Shown here in pieces: positions 10,142-21,438 of a stretch of 64,000 nt of DNA. The notes beneath the pieces are model-generated. The model had not been told where the DNA came from. It ran no database searches and saw only the letters and a list, made by a program, of their open reading frames with translations. Both the position numbers and the translations under genes were made by a program. The first letter of the stretch is position 1, and every line of letters begins with the position of its first letter. This DNA is from Drechslerella dactyloides (lineage: Eukaryota; Ascomycota; Orbiliomycetes; Orbiliales; Orbiliaceae): NCBI GenBank assembly GCA_020064725.1, contig JAGTWJ010000008.1:1922001-1986000 (forward strand), given 5' to 3'.

Positions 10142-13100
10142 CGGGCGTGATGCTGGTGCAGCTGTGGTCGGATAACTGAGGCAGCTGGCGAGCGACTCAA
10201 CAAAACTGCGCGGGTCAGACGGCGGAAAAGGATCCGATGGGGTGGAGTAAAGGGTCCTGGCAGAATCTTCCGAACGAGCGAGTGAGAGCGAGCGAGAGAG
10301 AGGCTGGTATTGATTAATTAGAGAACGTGACGATGGGTAAGTGAGCGACCCCGAGCCGGCTGATTTCTACGAGAGCAGCGGTCGTCCGAAGGCGAAAGTC
10401 GAGTTCAGACGTCGGAGCGAGCAGAGCGAGGCAAAGGAGCCCTGCGGCGGGTTGAAGGGTCGATGGAGGAGGATCCGGATGGAGTGAGGGAAGGATGGTG
10501 GTGGTATACTTAGTATTAGTGGTGGATGAGCTGTCTGGGGGAGGAGAACAGCCGTCGAGTGAGAGCGGGCCAGCCAGCCAACCAAAACAGCCCGGCCCAA
10601 GAACAGCACCTGGACGCCCACCCGGCCAGTGCTTGATACTACCTAGGAACTACTTGGTAAGTCTAATGCTAATGCTAATGGCTAACGCGGATGTTGGCGG
10701 TGAAGGAGAGCTGAACGGCAGCTTGTCGGGTGTATCAGATTTAATCTGTGTGAAACTCGGCCGCCAATAAGGCCGCGGGGACAGCCAGCTTTGCCTCTCG
10801 GAGCCGTTGCCAGTCGACTTGATGGGCGCCAGACGGACGTCGAACGAACGAACGAACGAACGTTGGCCGGAAGACAGGCCGATAGCGATAGACAGCAGGC
10901 GTAATACAAGACACCGTATGGCGATAGCCGCAGTTGCTGTAGGCGTCCGGCTGGGCATGCTCTTGCCGTTGGGAGTGGTGATATACTAATCCTACGATAT
11001 GCCGCCAGCCATGTTGGTGCATGCTGCTAGCATACATGCATCTGACAGGAGGACGAAAGCGCTCCGCTAAAGCACACATGGACGCCCGCTGGGCAGGCAC
11101 ACCGATTGCAAACACCACGGCTACAGCCGTATAATCAGGCAAGGGTGCCAGCACTATCGGGATGCTCGTCCTGCATGGCGGTGTCGCTGTGCCAGAATTC
11201 AGAAATCCCGTACCGTTCACGACGATAAGCTAGCTCGCCGGACGGACACATTGGATGCAGCGGGCAGCGTCGAGACCACCAGCTAGGCGCCCCACCAAGC
11301 ACCACCAACTTAACAGCCAGCGCCGAGCTTGGGCTTGTTTGCCGCCATTGCTCGATTGACCGAGATGATACGATATAACGGTTTGCAAGTCATCCGTTCG
11401 GACGGAGGATTCATCATGCAGTGCTGCAGTTCCCAAGACGGAGTATAGCCGCAGGAAATTAATGCTGCCGCGAGAGGGAAAAGGATCCGGCACAAGGTGA
11501 GGACTTTGAGGGCCCAATGTAACTCGGTTTCCACGGCCACAGCTCCGACTTTGTTCACGTTCGCCGAGATGCAGACGTACGTCCTCATACGCCATCGGTG
11601 TGTAAATGTCGTCTCGGGACGTAATGTACGTACGTCCGTTAAGTTGATTAAACATCAATCTCGCCAACGTTACGAACTGGAGCTAATGCTTCTGCTAATA
11701 TGCTGGACCGCCGTGGCACGTGGCAGATCCAGAGATATGTAATATTATAATTCTAACCACCAGCCGCGCGAGTCGACGAGTCCTATCTCTCCATCTCATC
11801 AAAAGCGTTCGGCAGCTGCTGAATAACCTCGTACCGTATGGTCCCAAATCCCGTATACTTAGTCTCTAATACAGGGCCGTATAGCGGCCAAGTGCACTGA
11901 CAAGTACGAAGCACAGCTGTACAGTGCACTGGCCTTACCTCAGCACTAGTCCGCTCTGCGTATCCACCGTAAATTTCTACACGTTCCATAGGCAACCCTG
12001 CAATTGCATGCAAATGACGACCGGCCGCCGTCGCCGTTGCCTCTAGCTCTGCGCATCCACAATATAATATAGCGCCTGGCATCTCGAAAGGCTACCATGG
12101 TGCCCTATGACCCCGTTGAGTAGCATTGCATGCACGGTGCAATCAATTGATCGGTCGAGCAGGCATCATTCACATGACGGCGACGGGCCATCCATCTCGG
12201 GGTCGCCACATGCACACCAAAGACGCTGCAGCTGCGAACGTGCGGGCGTACGTACGTTGACACTGATCAACCACCTGCTAATTATAAGTCTCCTCCAAGT
12301 CATCTCCTTGATCGGACAGAAGGTGGTGCCGCATGAAGTGCTCCTGTTCTATATATACCCCAGCGTCGTATGCTGCCCGTCCAGCTTCCTGTGGAGTAGG
12401 ACTCTCCTGTCCGGCTCAGCCACACAAACGTTTGCATCTTGGCTGGCTGTCCGCCTTATCGATAACGAGCCGCAACACAGCAACGCAGCAGGGTCGACGT
12501 CACCGTGGAACCCGTCGGCTTCTTCGCGCGGCCGGCCTCCGACCTCGGTGGAACGACGATATACACGTCGGGAGAGAGCTTCAATCGGAGTTGTGTATCT
12601 AAAAACACGCGTAGTCTTAGCCTCGAGACTACGGCTCCACCACTGACGCGAGGCAGACTGCCCCGTTTGGCCCGGTCGACGACCAGCAGCGGTGTCCAAT
12701 CACGAGCTGCAGCCGTTCTCCCCGCCGCGAACCGTAAGTCGAGTCGGCCCAGCAGCTTAGTCGTGGTCTTGTCATCAGCGGGGAGCAGAACAGGGTCTGG
12801 CCAATTGGCCAAGCTAGGCTTAATAATATGCCTGTAAAACCGCTGCTGCAGCCGGCCCCGCTCAATCGGAAAGGGTTTTCCTTAGAGCAGTAGTAGAAAT
12901 GTGTAGAAAAAAACTTTAAGGCGTGAGTGAGGGGTACGCCGGATACGTTATGGCCGACAGGTGTGACGCCGTTCGGCGGACCTGTTGTATTTATACCATG
13001 TCGTCACTTCCACTGGCACTTTGAGCTCTGCACCTACTACTTCTCCACGAAACCCCCCAACCTGCAGAAACTCTCTCATACAGCCCACATCGCCAGAAGT

Positions 13101-13307
13101 AAAGTCCAAGTGACCCTGAAACAGTAAGTCTAGGCCGCGATATCGAGGAATTGGACGGGCGAGAAAACCCCCTCACTTGCATGGGAGGCACTCTGGCACC
13201 CCGCCTCGGCCGTCTTGGGCCTGTCAATTGATTTTTGCGGACTCGCTAACACCCGCCTCTCGCCCCTCATGCAGGTAATCTAGCTCGTGCTATCCAATAA
13301 AATCAAA
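10142..13307. promoter_or_regulatory. Long gene-free region: RhoGEF leader/promoter and SOD promoter
   Basis: The region is 3.2 kb, upstream of the minus-strand RhoGEF gene and the plus-strand SOD gene, which are divergent. Just above the RhoGEF ATG it is rich in GAGCGAGAGAG-type purine repeats (10270-10310). Three direct copies of TAATGC lie at 10661-10680, and a run of about six CGAA tetranucleotides lies at 10839-10862. Open frames are short and lack domains. No protein-coding gene is supported. Confidence 0.55.
10839..10862. repeat. (CGAA)n microsatellite
   Basis: About six uninterrupted CGAA tetranucleotides, roughly 700 bases upstream of the RhoGEF start. Related CGTTCGTTCG runs (the other strand of the same motif) lie upstream of the BEACH gene near 32585-32612. 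Confidence 0.8.
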
Positions 13308-14034
13308 ATGGTCAAAGCAGGTACGGTTTTATCACACCTACTTGGATCTCGCCCCGGCAGAACTGAGAAGCTCGAACTAATGCATTGTGGCTAGTCGCTG
13401 TTGTTCGCGGAGACGGCAACGTCGCGGGAACCGTCACCTTCGAGCAGACGTCCGAAGACAGCCCCACCACCATCACCTACAACATTTCGGGCAACGACGC
13501 GAATGCTCTCCGTGGCATGCACATCCACGAGTTTGGTGACAATACGAATGGATGCACCTCCGCCGGACCTCACTGTAAGCACAATCTCCCCTTCCTCATA
13601 AATTAATTGACCTAAAATTCTAAATCGGTCTTCTTTCAATCAGTCAACCCTCACGGCAAGACCCACGGCGGCCCTACCGACGAGAACCGCCACGTTGGTG
13701 ACCTCGGAAACGTCCAGACCGACGGGAATGGAAAGGCTTCCGGCACCATCACCGACAGGTTTGTCAAGTTGATCGGACCCGAAAGCGTCCTTGGCGTGAG
13801 TCTCCCCAGGCAAATCATGTTCGATCGTATGACAATCTCTGACGGCGACCCTCTAGCGAACTGTTGTTGTTCACGGTGGTACCGACGACCTCGGAAAGGG
13901 CGGCAACGAGGAGTCCTTGAAGACCGGAAACGCCGGTCCCCGTCCAGCTTGCGGTAGGCGAATCTGTCCCATTTCTATGGATTATGGCCGTGCTAATCAT
14001 TAAAATAGGTGTTATCGGAATCGCCACCAACTAA
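13308..14034 (+). CDS. SOD1: Cu/Zn superoxide dismutase
   Basis: Dismutates superoxide to oxygen and hydrogen peroxide, in the cytosol and intermembrane space. Exons are 13308-13320, 13395-13574, 13644-13795, 13857-13953 and 14009-14034, totalling 468 nt (155 aa), the usual length. All metal ligands are present: the two His of MHIHEFGD, the His of GPHFNPHGKTHGG, the His and Asp of HVGDLGN, and the His of VVVHGGTDD. The disulfide cysteines are in GCTSAGPH and RPACG, and the active-site Arg is in GPRPACG. The start is MVKAVAVVRGDG, with a first exon of only 13 nt. No signal peptide is visible, so this is the intracellular form. Identification is secure. Confidence 0.97.
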
Positions 14035-14307
14035 ATTGCCTATATTGGAGACCCAGAGGGCCGTCTTGAAGAAGATCGGCATTACTGAGGTGCTGTTCCG
14101 AGGCTCTTACGGGTGCACATGTACTTGTAACATCCTATCAAAAGAAACCGCAGACTGAAATCAAAAGCTGAATCTGAATGATTACAATCGCTACGTCCAT
14201 GGCAGTAGTTCGTAGACATCGATGGTCCGATTTTAGAAACTCAAAACACTCTATATACAATTTCGGCCTTCACTGGCCCTTCACCCCCATGACGCAACGT
14301 GGCTCAA

Positions 14308-14862
14308 CTAATACGGCGGCCCATAAGTCATCTTTAGTCTAACAGCCCGGCAGCCTCCCTTCCCAGACTCCCTCCGAATCGTCCACCCACCCGCCTGCTT
14401 CTGACACGCCTGCCAATTCCAATCCGCCAAACTCGTCAGATAAAACTGCCCTCTGATATCGCAGCTCGTCGAAAACACATCCGCCTGCGCCTCCGTCGCC
14501 GGCGGCACCTCGCGGGCGAACCGCAGCTGCTGCCCGTCCGTTGCATCGCCCGTGGAATACAGGTATCCATGGTAGACAAACTTGTACCCCGGGCCGGGCA
14601 TCAGGAGCTCCCGGCCGCTGGTGTACGGCCAGATGACGGATTCCGTGTTCGGCAGGTCGACGCCGACGACGCCGTTGGCGATGCCAACGATCTTGTCGTT
14701 CAGGTCGTCGGTGGAGTTGATGCGGACGGTGAAGCCCGTGTTGTCTTGCGGGGTGCAGAGGGCGCGGCGGAGACTGTCAGCGCCGGTCGATGCGGTGGGG
14801 AGGGCGGACGCCGCACCCGCGAGGAAGGTGGTGAAGATGAGAGGCCACTTGAGTGCGTGCAT
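14308..14862 (-). CDS. Small secreted four-cysteine protein, unknown function
   Basis: Intronless, 184 aa. The N-terminus MHALKWPLIFTTFLAGAASA is a clear signal peptide with a likely cut after the Ala-Ser-Ala region. The mature part has four cysteines (LCTPQ, TSCDIRG, QACQK, GGCRA), enough for two disulfides, one NST glycosylation sequon, and aromatic-rich patches such as YKFVYHGYLYSTGD. No family is recognised. Size, secretion and even cysteine count are compatible with an extracellular or effector-like protein, but that is inference. Its 3' end is 273 bases from the convergent SOD gene. Confidence 0.72.
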   Translation of the reverse strand: MHALKWPLIFTTFLAGAASALPTASTGADSLRRALCTPQDNTGFTVRINSTDDLNDKIVGIANGVVGVDLPNTESVIWPYTSGRELLMPGPGYKFVYHGYLYSTGDATDGQQLRFAREVPPATEAQADVFSTSCDIRGQFYLTSLADWNWQACQKQAGGWTIRRESGKGGCRAVRLKMTYGPPY

Positions 14863-16470
14863 TTTGGTTTGAATTCGAGATACGGTTCTATTGGTTTCCG
14901 TAGCGTAGAGCTAGGATTATCTGATGGGAGTCTCAAAGTGGTAGGCAAAGCAGTATAGTATATTTGTGCGATGTCGTGTGAAATTAATCGATGGCGGAAC
15001 CAGCTAGATAAATATCAAGACTTCGTGAAGACATCGATCTCCACGACCGATTCCAAGCGGCCTTAATATACCCCATCGCCACATACCCCGGACCCATAAA
15101 TTTTTCAAAATCACACCACCAGAACGTCCCTGTAGCCGCCATCCGAAGGGCTCCGTCCCACGTGCCAGTGCATCCGCAAAATGCATCGCCATGATGCAAC
15201 GGTGCGTTACGTTACCGTGCTCTGCAAGAAGCTTTTCCACCTCCAAAAAGCTAAATCTAAAACTGTTCTAGATTGTGCATCAACCCTTGCTTTCCCCAAG
15301 AACTCCCCGATTTAGCGACGGCCGGTCCCTTGGCCTGCGTAGCGCGTACATGCGAGGTTGCACCTCGCTCGCTGATCCGGGCTCGCAAGCTCTCGAAGGA
15401 TCTAGCGTATAACGTTATTTTTACTGTTTTCGAGACGCATCTGCGTGGGCGAACGCAAGACCACCTACAGGAATGGGAATTGATATTTTCTTGTTGATAA
15501 TAATGCTCCGGTGTTAGTCTACCAGTTGAATTGAGCTAAATTCCACTAGAACCGGCTTCGATTCCAAATATCCTTTATTTAGATGCGTACAAGACTTTGA
15601 GATTGTTCTTATATTTATATGTCGATATTCAATTTACAATATTCGGCGCCTACTTGTGCACCTGTGCGCATGCTGCCTAGGATGCCCAGCTGCATAAGCT
15701 TCCGAGCTTTGGTGTGTCGTGCAACGTCAAGTTGGCGAGTTTGTCCTCTATAACGTCAGTTGGAATGTCGCATCGATATCACGCGTATGAAGTACTTACG
15801 CCAATTCTCACTTATTCCTGGAACTTTTGCAGAGGAAAACTGTAGCGTCGGGCAGTCGAGTCTCCAAGTAAATGACTTCATCGTGCAGCCTGCGAAAATT
15901 CCAACATCAACACGAAAGTTCAACCTAATCCGGAAGATCCAAACTCTACGATAGGCTGCTACATCGAGAGAGTTCAAGACTAGTCTACCTGATACTACCG
16001 GAATTTCAAAGTTCAAAGCTACTTAGTAGAGTGACTCTCGGGAAGAGTCTGGAATGTCTGGTCCTAAAAATATCGCACCTGTGGGATGCGCGCCTTTGCA
16101 TGGCCATGGAGCGGACAATATTGCCTAGCGCTAGCTAAGGTATTTCGAAGTGGACTGACACGCAGGCTGAAATTTTGACATCTATGGATAGCTTCTGTGG
16201 TGATAAAATTTTTGCTTTAAGACTCAAGTTTCAGATACTGTAGCAACAGTTTATATGTACTCAGTAGAATTTGTACCTGGATCACACGAATGCAGACATC
16301 CAGATATCCTGAAGCTACGGTGTAGTATACATGAACTCCAGCACCAACACTCTCATTGCCGATATGCAACACCAATGTTTCTAACCTTCAAGTGCGTACA
16401 TACATGCGTAGTAGTGCGTGTAGACTATCTCAAGATCTCTTCCCTTCATTACGTACGCGAAGGAGCTAAA
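14863..16470. other. Intergenic, no supported gene
   Basis: The region is 1.6 kb between the secreted protein gene and the HET gene stop. Short minus-strand open frames at 14984-15246 and 15756-16016 have no domain, no convincing splice partners and no signal peptide. I see no tRNA or repeat structure. Confidence 0.5.
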
Positions 16471-19086
16471 CTAACCGACACACCATTGCTGATTGCTCGA
16501 TCTGTTGTCATAAACCGTTATCTTCCCCTCCGCCACCATCTGCTCTTCATAGTCCACGCTCGGGTACTCCCCAAGCCACACGAACGCCTCATACCGACAA
16601 TACACACATCCTCCTTGCTCCGCGGAAATCGACACCAGGACTGCCCGTCGCTGTTTGCACTCCACGACACCACCGTTCTTCAACGGATTCGTGTGCATGA
16701 ACGGCGCTGCGTCCGATACTATCATTGCCAGATTGTTCTCGTTCCGTGTTACGATATGGCTCCAGTCCTCCGCCGTGATATAGTCGGCCGTCTTGCGCGG
16801 GTACGTGCACGTCGCCGCGTACAGCGTCCTTTCGCCACCGGCGTGCACCATGACCCCGAACTCTGGCCCTGCAGCCTTCTCAGATAGCACGAACCCGGGG
16901 AACCGAACGAGCAGACCTTGCGGTGTGACTTTTCCCGGATTATTAAAGTCGAAGGCGCCCCAAGCGGAGAGCTTGAAGATGTGACAAGCCCAGCGGTATC
17001 CGTCGACGGGGACCCGTTCGCCGGACTTGAAGATCGCACCCGCGGGGACTTCATCCAGCTGGTCCAACAGGCCGGTGAGACGCCCGGTGTGTCCGTCGCC
17101 CTTGAGCACCTTTGTCGCATCCTTGTACAGGATATTGCAGGCAACGAGCACCCGGTCTTCTTCCTTCGTCGTGGCGCGCCGACCGATCAGCGTCCAGAGA
17201 TTCTCCATGAAGATCCGGTACTGCTTCTCCTGGAGCTGCTTGTCGCCGCGGCTGGAGTCGATATTGGACAGCTTCAAAGGCCCGCCCTTCGTGAACTCCA
17301 AGATATCGACGGCGCCGTTGAGGCCCTGGAAACCATCGTCGCCGAGGACGGCTACGCCTTCCAACATGCCGTTGACGGCTGTTCGTTCACCGCTGTTGAC
17401 CACCACCCGGAGCCGTTCCACCGCGTCCGTATGGTCGACAACCCGATCTTTAAGGCATATCGCCAACTTCTCGAGCCCTAGAATGGCCTCCTGCAGCGTC
17501 CACACGCGACGCATCCACGTTGACAGAACGACCCGTGCCATGAGCTCTTCGTCGGATCGAAAATCATGTCGCGCAATGGATGCATCCAGAACCATCACAT
17601 ACCGGGCTGCAGAACGACCATCCATTCGTTAGCTGAACACGTACCTCCAGCTCACTCATATGCACGAGCGCATGTATATGCGTATAAAAAAGGACGGGGA
17701 GAGCATACCCTGCCGGTAAACCTGATTCATATTCTTTATCGCCAGCTTCCGGTACTCCTTCTCCAACGGCACGCACATCGTATCCACCCAGATGCAGCAC
17801 TCGAAATTGCCATCCTGCTCCCACACCTCGCCCACCCGCTTCGCGAAAATATGCTTCGAGATATTGAAGGCCTTCTCAAACCCGCCCTTGATGCCCCGCG
17901 CCTTGCCGTCCTTCATCGTATAGTTGACGTAGTACGCCAACCGCCGCAACTGGCATCGCGGCAGCGTGTTCGCAAACGGATTCCCCAGGCCGTCCGACCA
18001 CACGTGCGACAGCGCAACGTAATCCAGCGACCGCGCGAGACCCGACTTGCCCTGGTGGAACCGCCAGAAGCTCGCCTGCTCGACCTTCTGCGGCTTCACC
18101 TTCATCCCGCGGTACTCGCCGTCAACGATCGAGATGGATAGCGACGGGATATGGTTGTCCCGAAGGCACTTTTTGACGTCCTCGATATTGGGTCCGTCGT
18201 GCTCGCAGTCGCAGTCGCAGTCGCCGTCGACGTGCCGGGTAACGTACGTCGCCTCGTCGATATTGTTCCCCACGCACGTCCCGTTGACGCAATTGGCGTG
18301 CTGCCCAGGGGATCTGTTCGTCTCTGGCAGCGAGAGCAGATAGCAGAGAAACGCGGGCGATGCCTCTGCCAGCTGCGTCTTCTCCACGGGGCAGAGCAGC
18401 GCCCGGTCCATGGCCGCGTCGAGCGAGTTTCCGATCCGCCACCGGTGGTACGTGTACACCGGGTAGGCAACTTCCTCGCCGTCCCGGCTGTATTTTGAAT
18501 TATACTTGTCAATCTGCGCCTCGAGCTCCGAGCCTGTCGTCGACAAGATCGAGTGTCCCAGCGCGTCGCACAGCAGCCCGACCGCAAACCTGACCTGCTC
18601 GCCCAGCGGCGTGATATCCTTCTCCCAGATAAGGTGCATGGGATTCGGCACCGCAAGCTCCTCGATCAGTCTATTCACCCTCGCGACACATGCGTTCGCA
18701 CGGATAATCGCCTGCACCTTCGCAGGTACGTCCATAGCGTCTACAGCTGCCCTCCAGTCTGAGGCGAACTGCACCAGGTTCTCCGTCGTCAGCACTTGGC
18801 CGCCGGTCTCCTCGTCGTCGCGTAGGAACAGCTCGTTCGGGTCAGCATTACGATCCAGCCCCATGAACCCGTCCGCGAGAAGGCCAAGGTACAGCCAGGT
18901 CTGGTAGAACGCATACGATGCATCGCGGCTGTTTCCCACGCCGGGAGCATAGAACCTCTGCGTGGTAGTATCGTACCCGCGGCGCGCGGGGTACTCGTCG
19001 AACGAGCCGCCGTCCCACTTTTCCCCCACGAACGGGAACTTGACGAGCGGGAACAGCTCCCTGTCGACAATCACCAAATGCTCCAT
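16471..19086 (-). CDS. HET-domain (heterokaryon incompatibility) protein
   Basis: Fungal HET-domain proteins trigger regulated cell death after nonself recognition. Exons (minus) are 19086-17709 and 17606-16471, totalling 2,514 nt (837 aa). HET signature blocks are in the expected order: YVALSHVWSDGLGNP, LPRCQLRRL, CCIWVDTMCVPLE, and after the single intron AARYVMVLDASI and MRRVWTLQEAI. The HET domain therefore starts near residue 375 rather than at the N-terminus. About 370 residues of unrecognised sequence precede it, including a Cys/Asp-rich run DGDCDCDCEHDGPN before the domain. The C-terminal 300 residues are also unassigned. It is divergent from the STAND-N-terminal protein at 20154, with a 1.07-kb gap. 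The domain call is firm; the recognition partner is unknown. Confidence 0.88.
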
Positions 19087-20153
19087 ACTTTGATACTCTC
19101 AGCTCTCTTGGATAAAGATAGACGGTGTCGGTGCTGATTTTATCGGAATGAGCAGCCAAAGCCACCAATTGCCCATAGGAAGGAGGACAGCGGTCTTTTT
19201 ATGCCCTTGAGCCGCACGCCGCTATTGCTATCGAATGGCTGCACTGACGCAGAGACCGCGGATGCATGGGGAACCCCTCATACCAGGATCCTGTCCTGGT
19301 CCCGCCCGTATCATGCCCCGCAACGTGTACCTGTATGGTTTTCGCGTATGTATGTACGTAAGACGGGACATGGAATCCCCACCGAGCAATATATCCTCGA
19401 CATCAGCGAGACCTATTCTGAGCGAACTGTCGGCACTTGCAAGGTAAATGCTAGGATCTTGTCACAGGATCCAGATTATACGGAGAAGTTGGCATTTCTC
19501 GGCCTGCGCTCGGACAACGTTGTCAGCATTTACAGGACGGGGAACTTTTCAGCATGGATAGGCTTTGTATATCATGTTCTCTCGACCCCGGCTGCTATAT
19601 CCAGTTTTTTTTTAAAAAAAAAAAATTACAATATTTTTAAAGAGAAACAATGAACCCTTTTATTCGATTTATTGTTCCCCTACTACTGTTAAATACTAAC
19701 CTACTATTTCTCCGAAATGGCTGCTTAGCTTAAATATATACAAAGTGCTAATTACACTTCAACGGAAGGCGTCTGGCTTGCGAGACAAACTTCAACCCCG
19801 GTCTTAGGTTTTAATGCAGCCAATGAACTAAACCCGATATGTATTAGTGAGAAATGGCCCAAGAAAGGATTTGGACGGTGTCCAATGAGGGAGCAACCGG
19901 ATCGCTTATACGCGCATTCTCACGAGGCTCAACCCCAATATAAAACACCAAGCGCTTAAGCTTAAGCAAGCGGTAGTGTACATTGTGAATGTCAGCCGTG
20001 CGAGGTTTATCATATATATCGCACCCAGTCTTTGGATTTACTACCAGCGGCAGCGCATATAATTCATTCACGGCACCCGCTGGCGTCGCTTCAAGTTATT
20101 CGAGCTGTATATATATATAACGACCTGAGCCTATTCTAGTCCCGTCTCGGAGA
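19087..20153. promoter_or_regulatory. Divergent intergenic region between HET and STAND-N genes
   Basis: Presumed promoter region for both genes. It is AT-rich at 19590-19740, with a T/A homopolymer junction near 19603-19624. One copy of a 23-bp repeat lies at 19766-19788; the other exact copy is inside the NACHT-ankyrin gene. Local open frames (19201-19653 plus, 19844-20071 minus) have no recognisable domain. Confidence 0.5.
19766..19788. repeat. 23-bp repeat, copy 1 (same as 63780-63802)
   Basis: AAGGCGTCTGGCTTGCGAGA followed by CAA, identical to the sequence at 63780-63802 inside the NACHT-ankyrin exon. A third, shorter, 18-of-19-base copy lies at 61189-61207. All three are in the same orientation. 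Confidence 0.75.
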
Positions 20154-21438
20154 ATGGCTGACCCTATTAGCCTAACTTCTGGGCTTATCGCCATCACGGT
20201 ATTTACACTTCAGGCCTCCCGAACACTCTTCGCGACCGTCAGCAGCTTCAAGGGCACCAAGCGAGTGCTGCGTGAACTCAACGAGGAGTTAGTAGCGCTT
20301 GAAGGTGTCCTAGTGTCGCTTCAGGATACCATAAATGGCAGCAATGCGGACTTGACAGCCCTAGAGCTACCCTTGCTTCGGTGCGGCAAGGCGTGTGAAG
20401 AGTTCGACATGATAATCAGAAAGTGCATGTCAAACTCCGGCGGCGCACGTGCTATCCGCGACTGGGCCAAGGTGCAGTACATGGGCGAGGATATTACTGG
20501 ATTCCGGGTCTTGCTGGCAGGCTACAAGTCGACGATAACAATTGCAATCTGCGACGCCAACATGTAAGTATATAAGCTCGAGTGCAAGCAATGGGGGAAG
20601 CGAGATTCACTTAACTGACTTATCAACGCTTCTTCCCGCCAGGAAAACTATGAGCATCACGACGAGCCTGCTGAGCCAGTACAAGTTGATGATTGAAACA
20701 ACTGCCTCAGACCTTGAAGAACAACTCGACAACATTGATAAAAAGCTAGAACGCCTAGCTGCCCATGTCCAACCATACCCCACTAGTACTACCGCATTGG
20801 ACCGACAAATCACCGATCAGGATCAGGAGACACTCGAAGCTGATAAGAGGGGCATCGAGCAATGCATTGAAATCTGCGCTCAGGTATCGGACCATATCGA
20901 CCGAGTCCAAACACAAACAGCAGAAAGCTCGTCCACCGATCCTGCGTCATCACAAACGACCTATCTAGCCCAGCAGCTTACCACAGGCGTCCTCACCGGG
21001 TGTAAATCCGAGCTTGTCAATACAACCAGTCTCTTGCAGCGGCAGCTGGACACGATCAAGTTCCAGCTCGCAGCCCTCTCGGAACACCCGGAAACCCTGG
21101 GAAGCGCGGGGGAGAGCCTCAAACAGTGCCTCGCCATCTGCGCACAGGCTTCGGAGCAGGCGAAAAGCGAAAGAATCAATGTCTTTGAGGATATCACTGC
21201 CCATGACGATGGGGACCAGATAGTCGTCTCCACACTAGGAGATTTGATCTCGGCCAAGCGCATCACGGTTGGGTCGCGTTCGTTGCAGCTTCTAGGTCAA
21301 ATGTCTGACGAGTCGCTGCAGCACTTTGCCAGCAAAGCGAGGACGAGAAGTCCCCAGCAATCGCAACCTCGGCCGGAGGAGCACGAGCCTGTCAAGTTCG
21401 CTGGACGGCATGGAGCTGGCCATAAGCTTGGGGTGTAG
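20154..21438 (+). CDS. Stand-alone STAND-type N-terminal domain protein (PigL_N/Helo-like)
   Basis: Exons 20154-20563 and 20643-21438 give 1,206 nt (401 aa). The start MADPISLTSGLIAITVFTLQASRTLF, followed by FKGTKRVLRELNEELVALEGVL, is typical of the helical N-terminal domain that fungal STAND/NLR proteins carry before their NACHT or NB-ARC part. Here no nucleotide-binding domain follows. Residues about 140-370 are predicted coiled-coil with two similar segments: each has a Glu/Gln-rich helix, then a piece ending EQCIEICAQ or KQCLAICAQ, which suggests an internal duplication. The tail is basic and Pro/Ser-rich. In NLRs this domain acts as a membrane-active or signalling module; a role here is inferred from its HET neighbour. 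The family name is moderately certain. Confidence 0.8.

Noticed and set aside
16255..16887. Plus-strand open frame overlapping the HET gene end
   Set aside because: Mostly antisense to HET coding sequence, no recognisable domain.
19201..19653. Plus-strand open frame of 150 codons upstream of the HET gene
   Set aside because: Ends in Lys/Phe low complexity from a T/A homopolymer; no domain.
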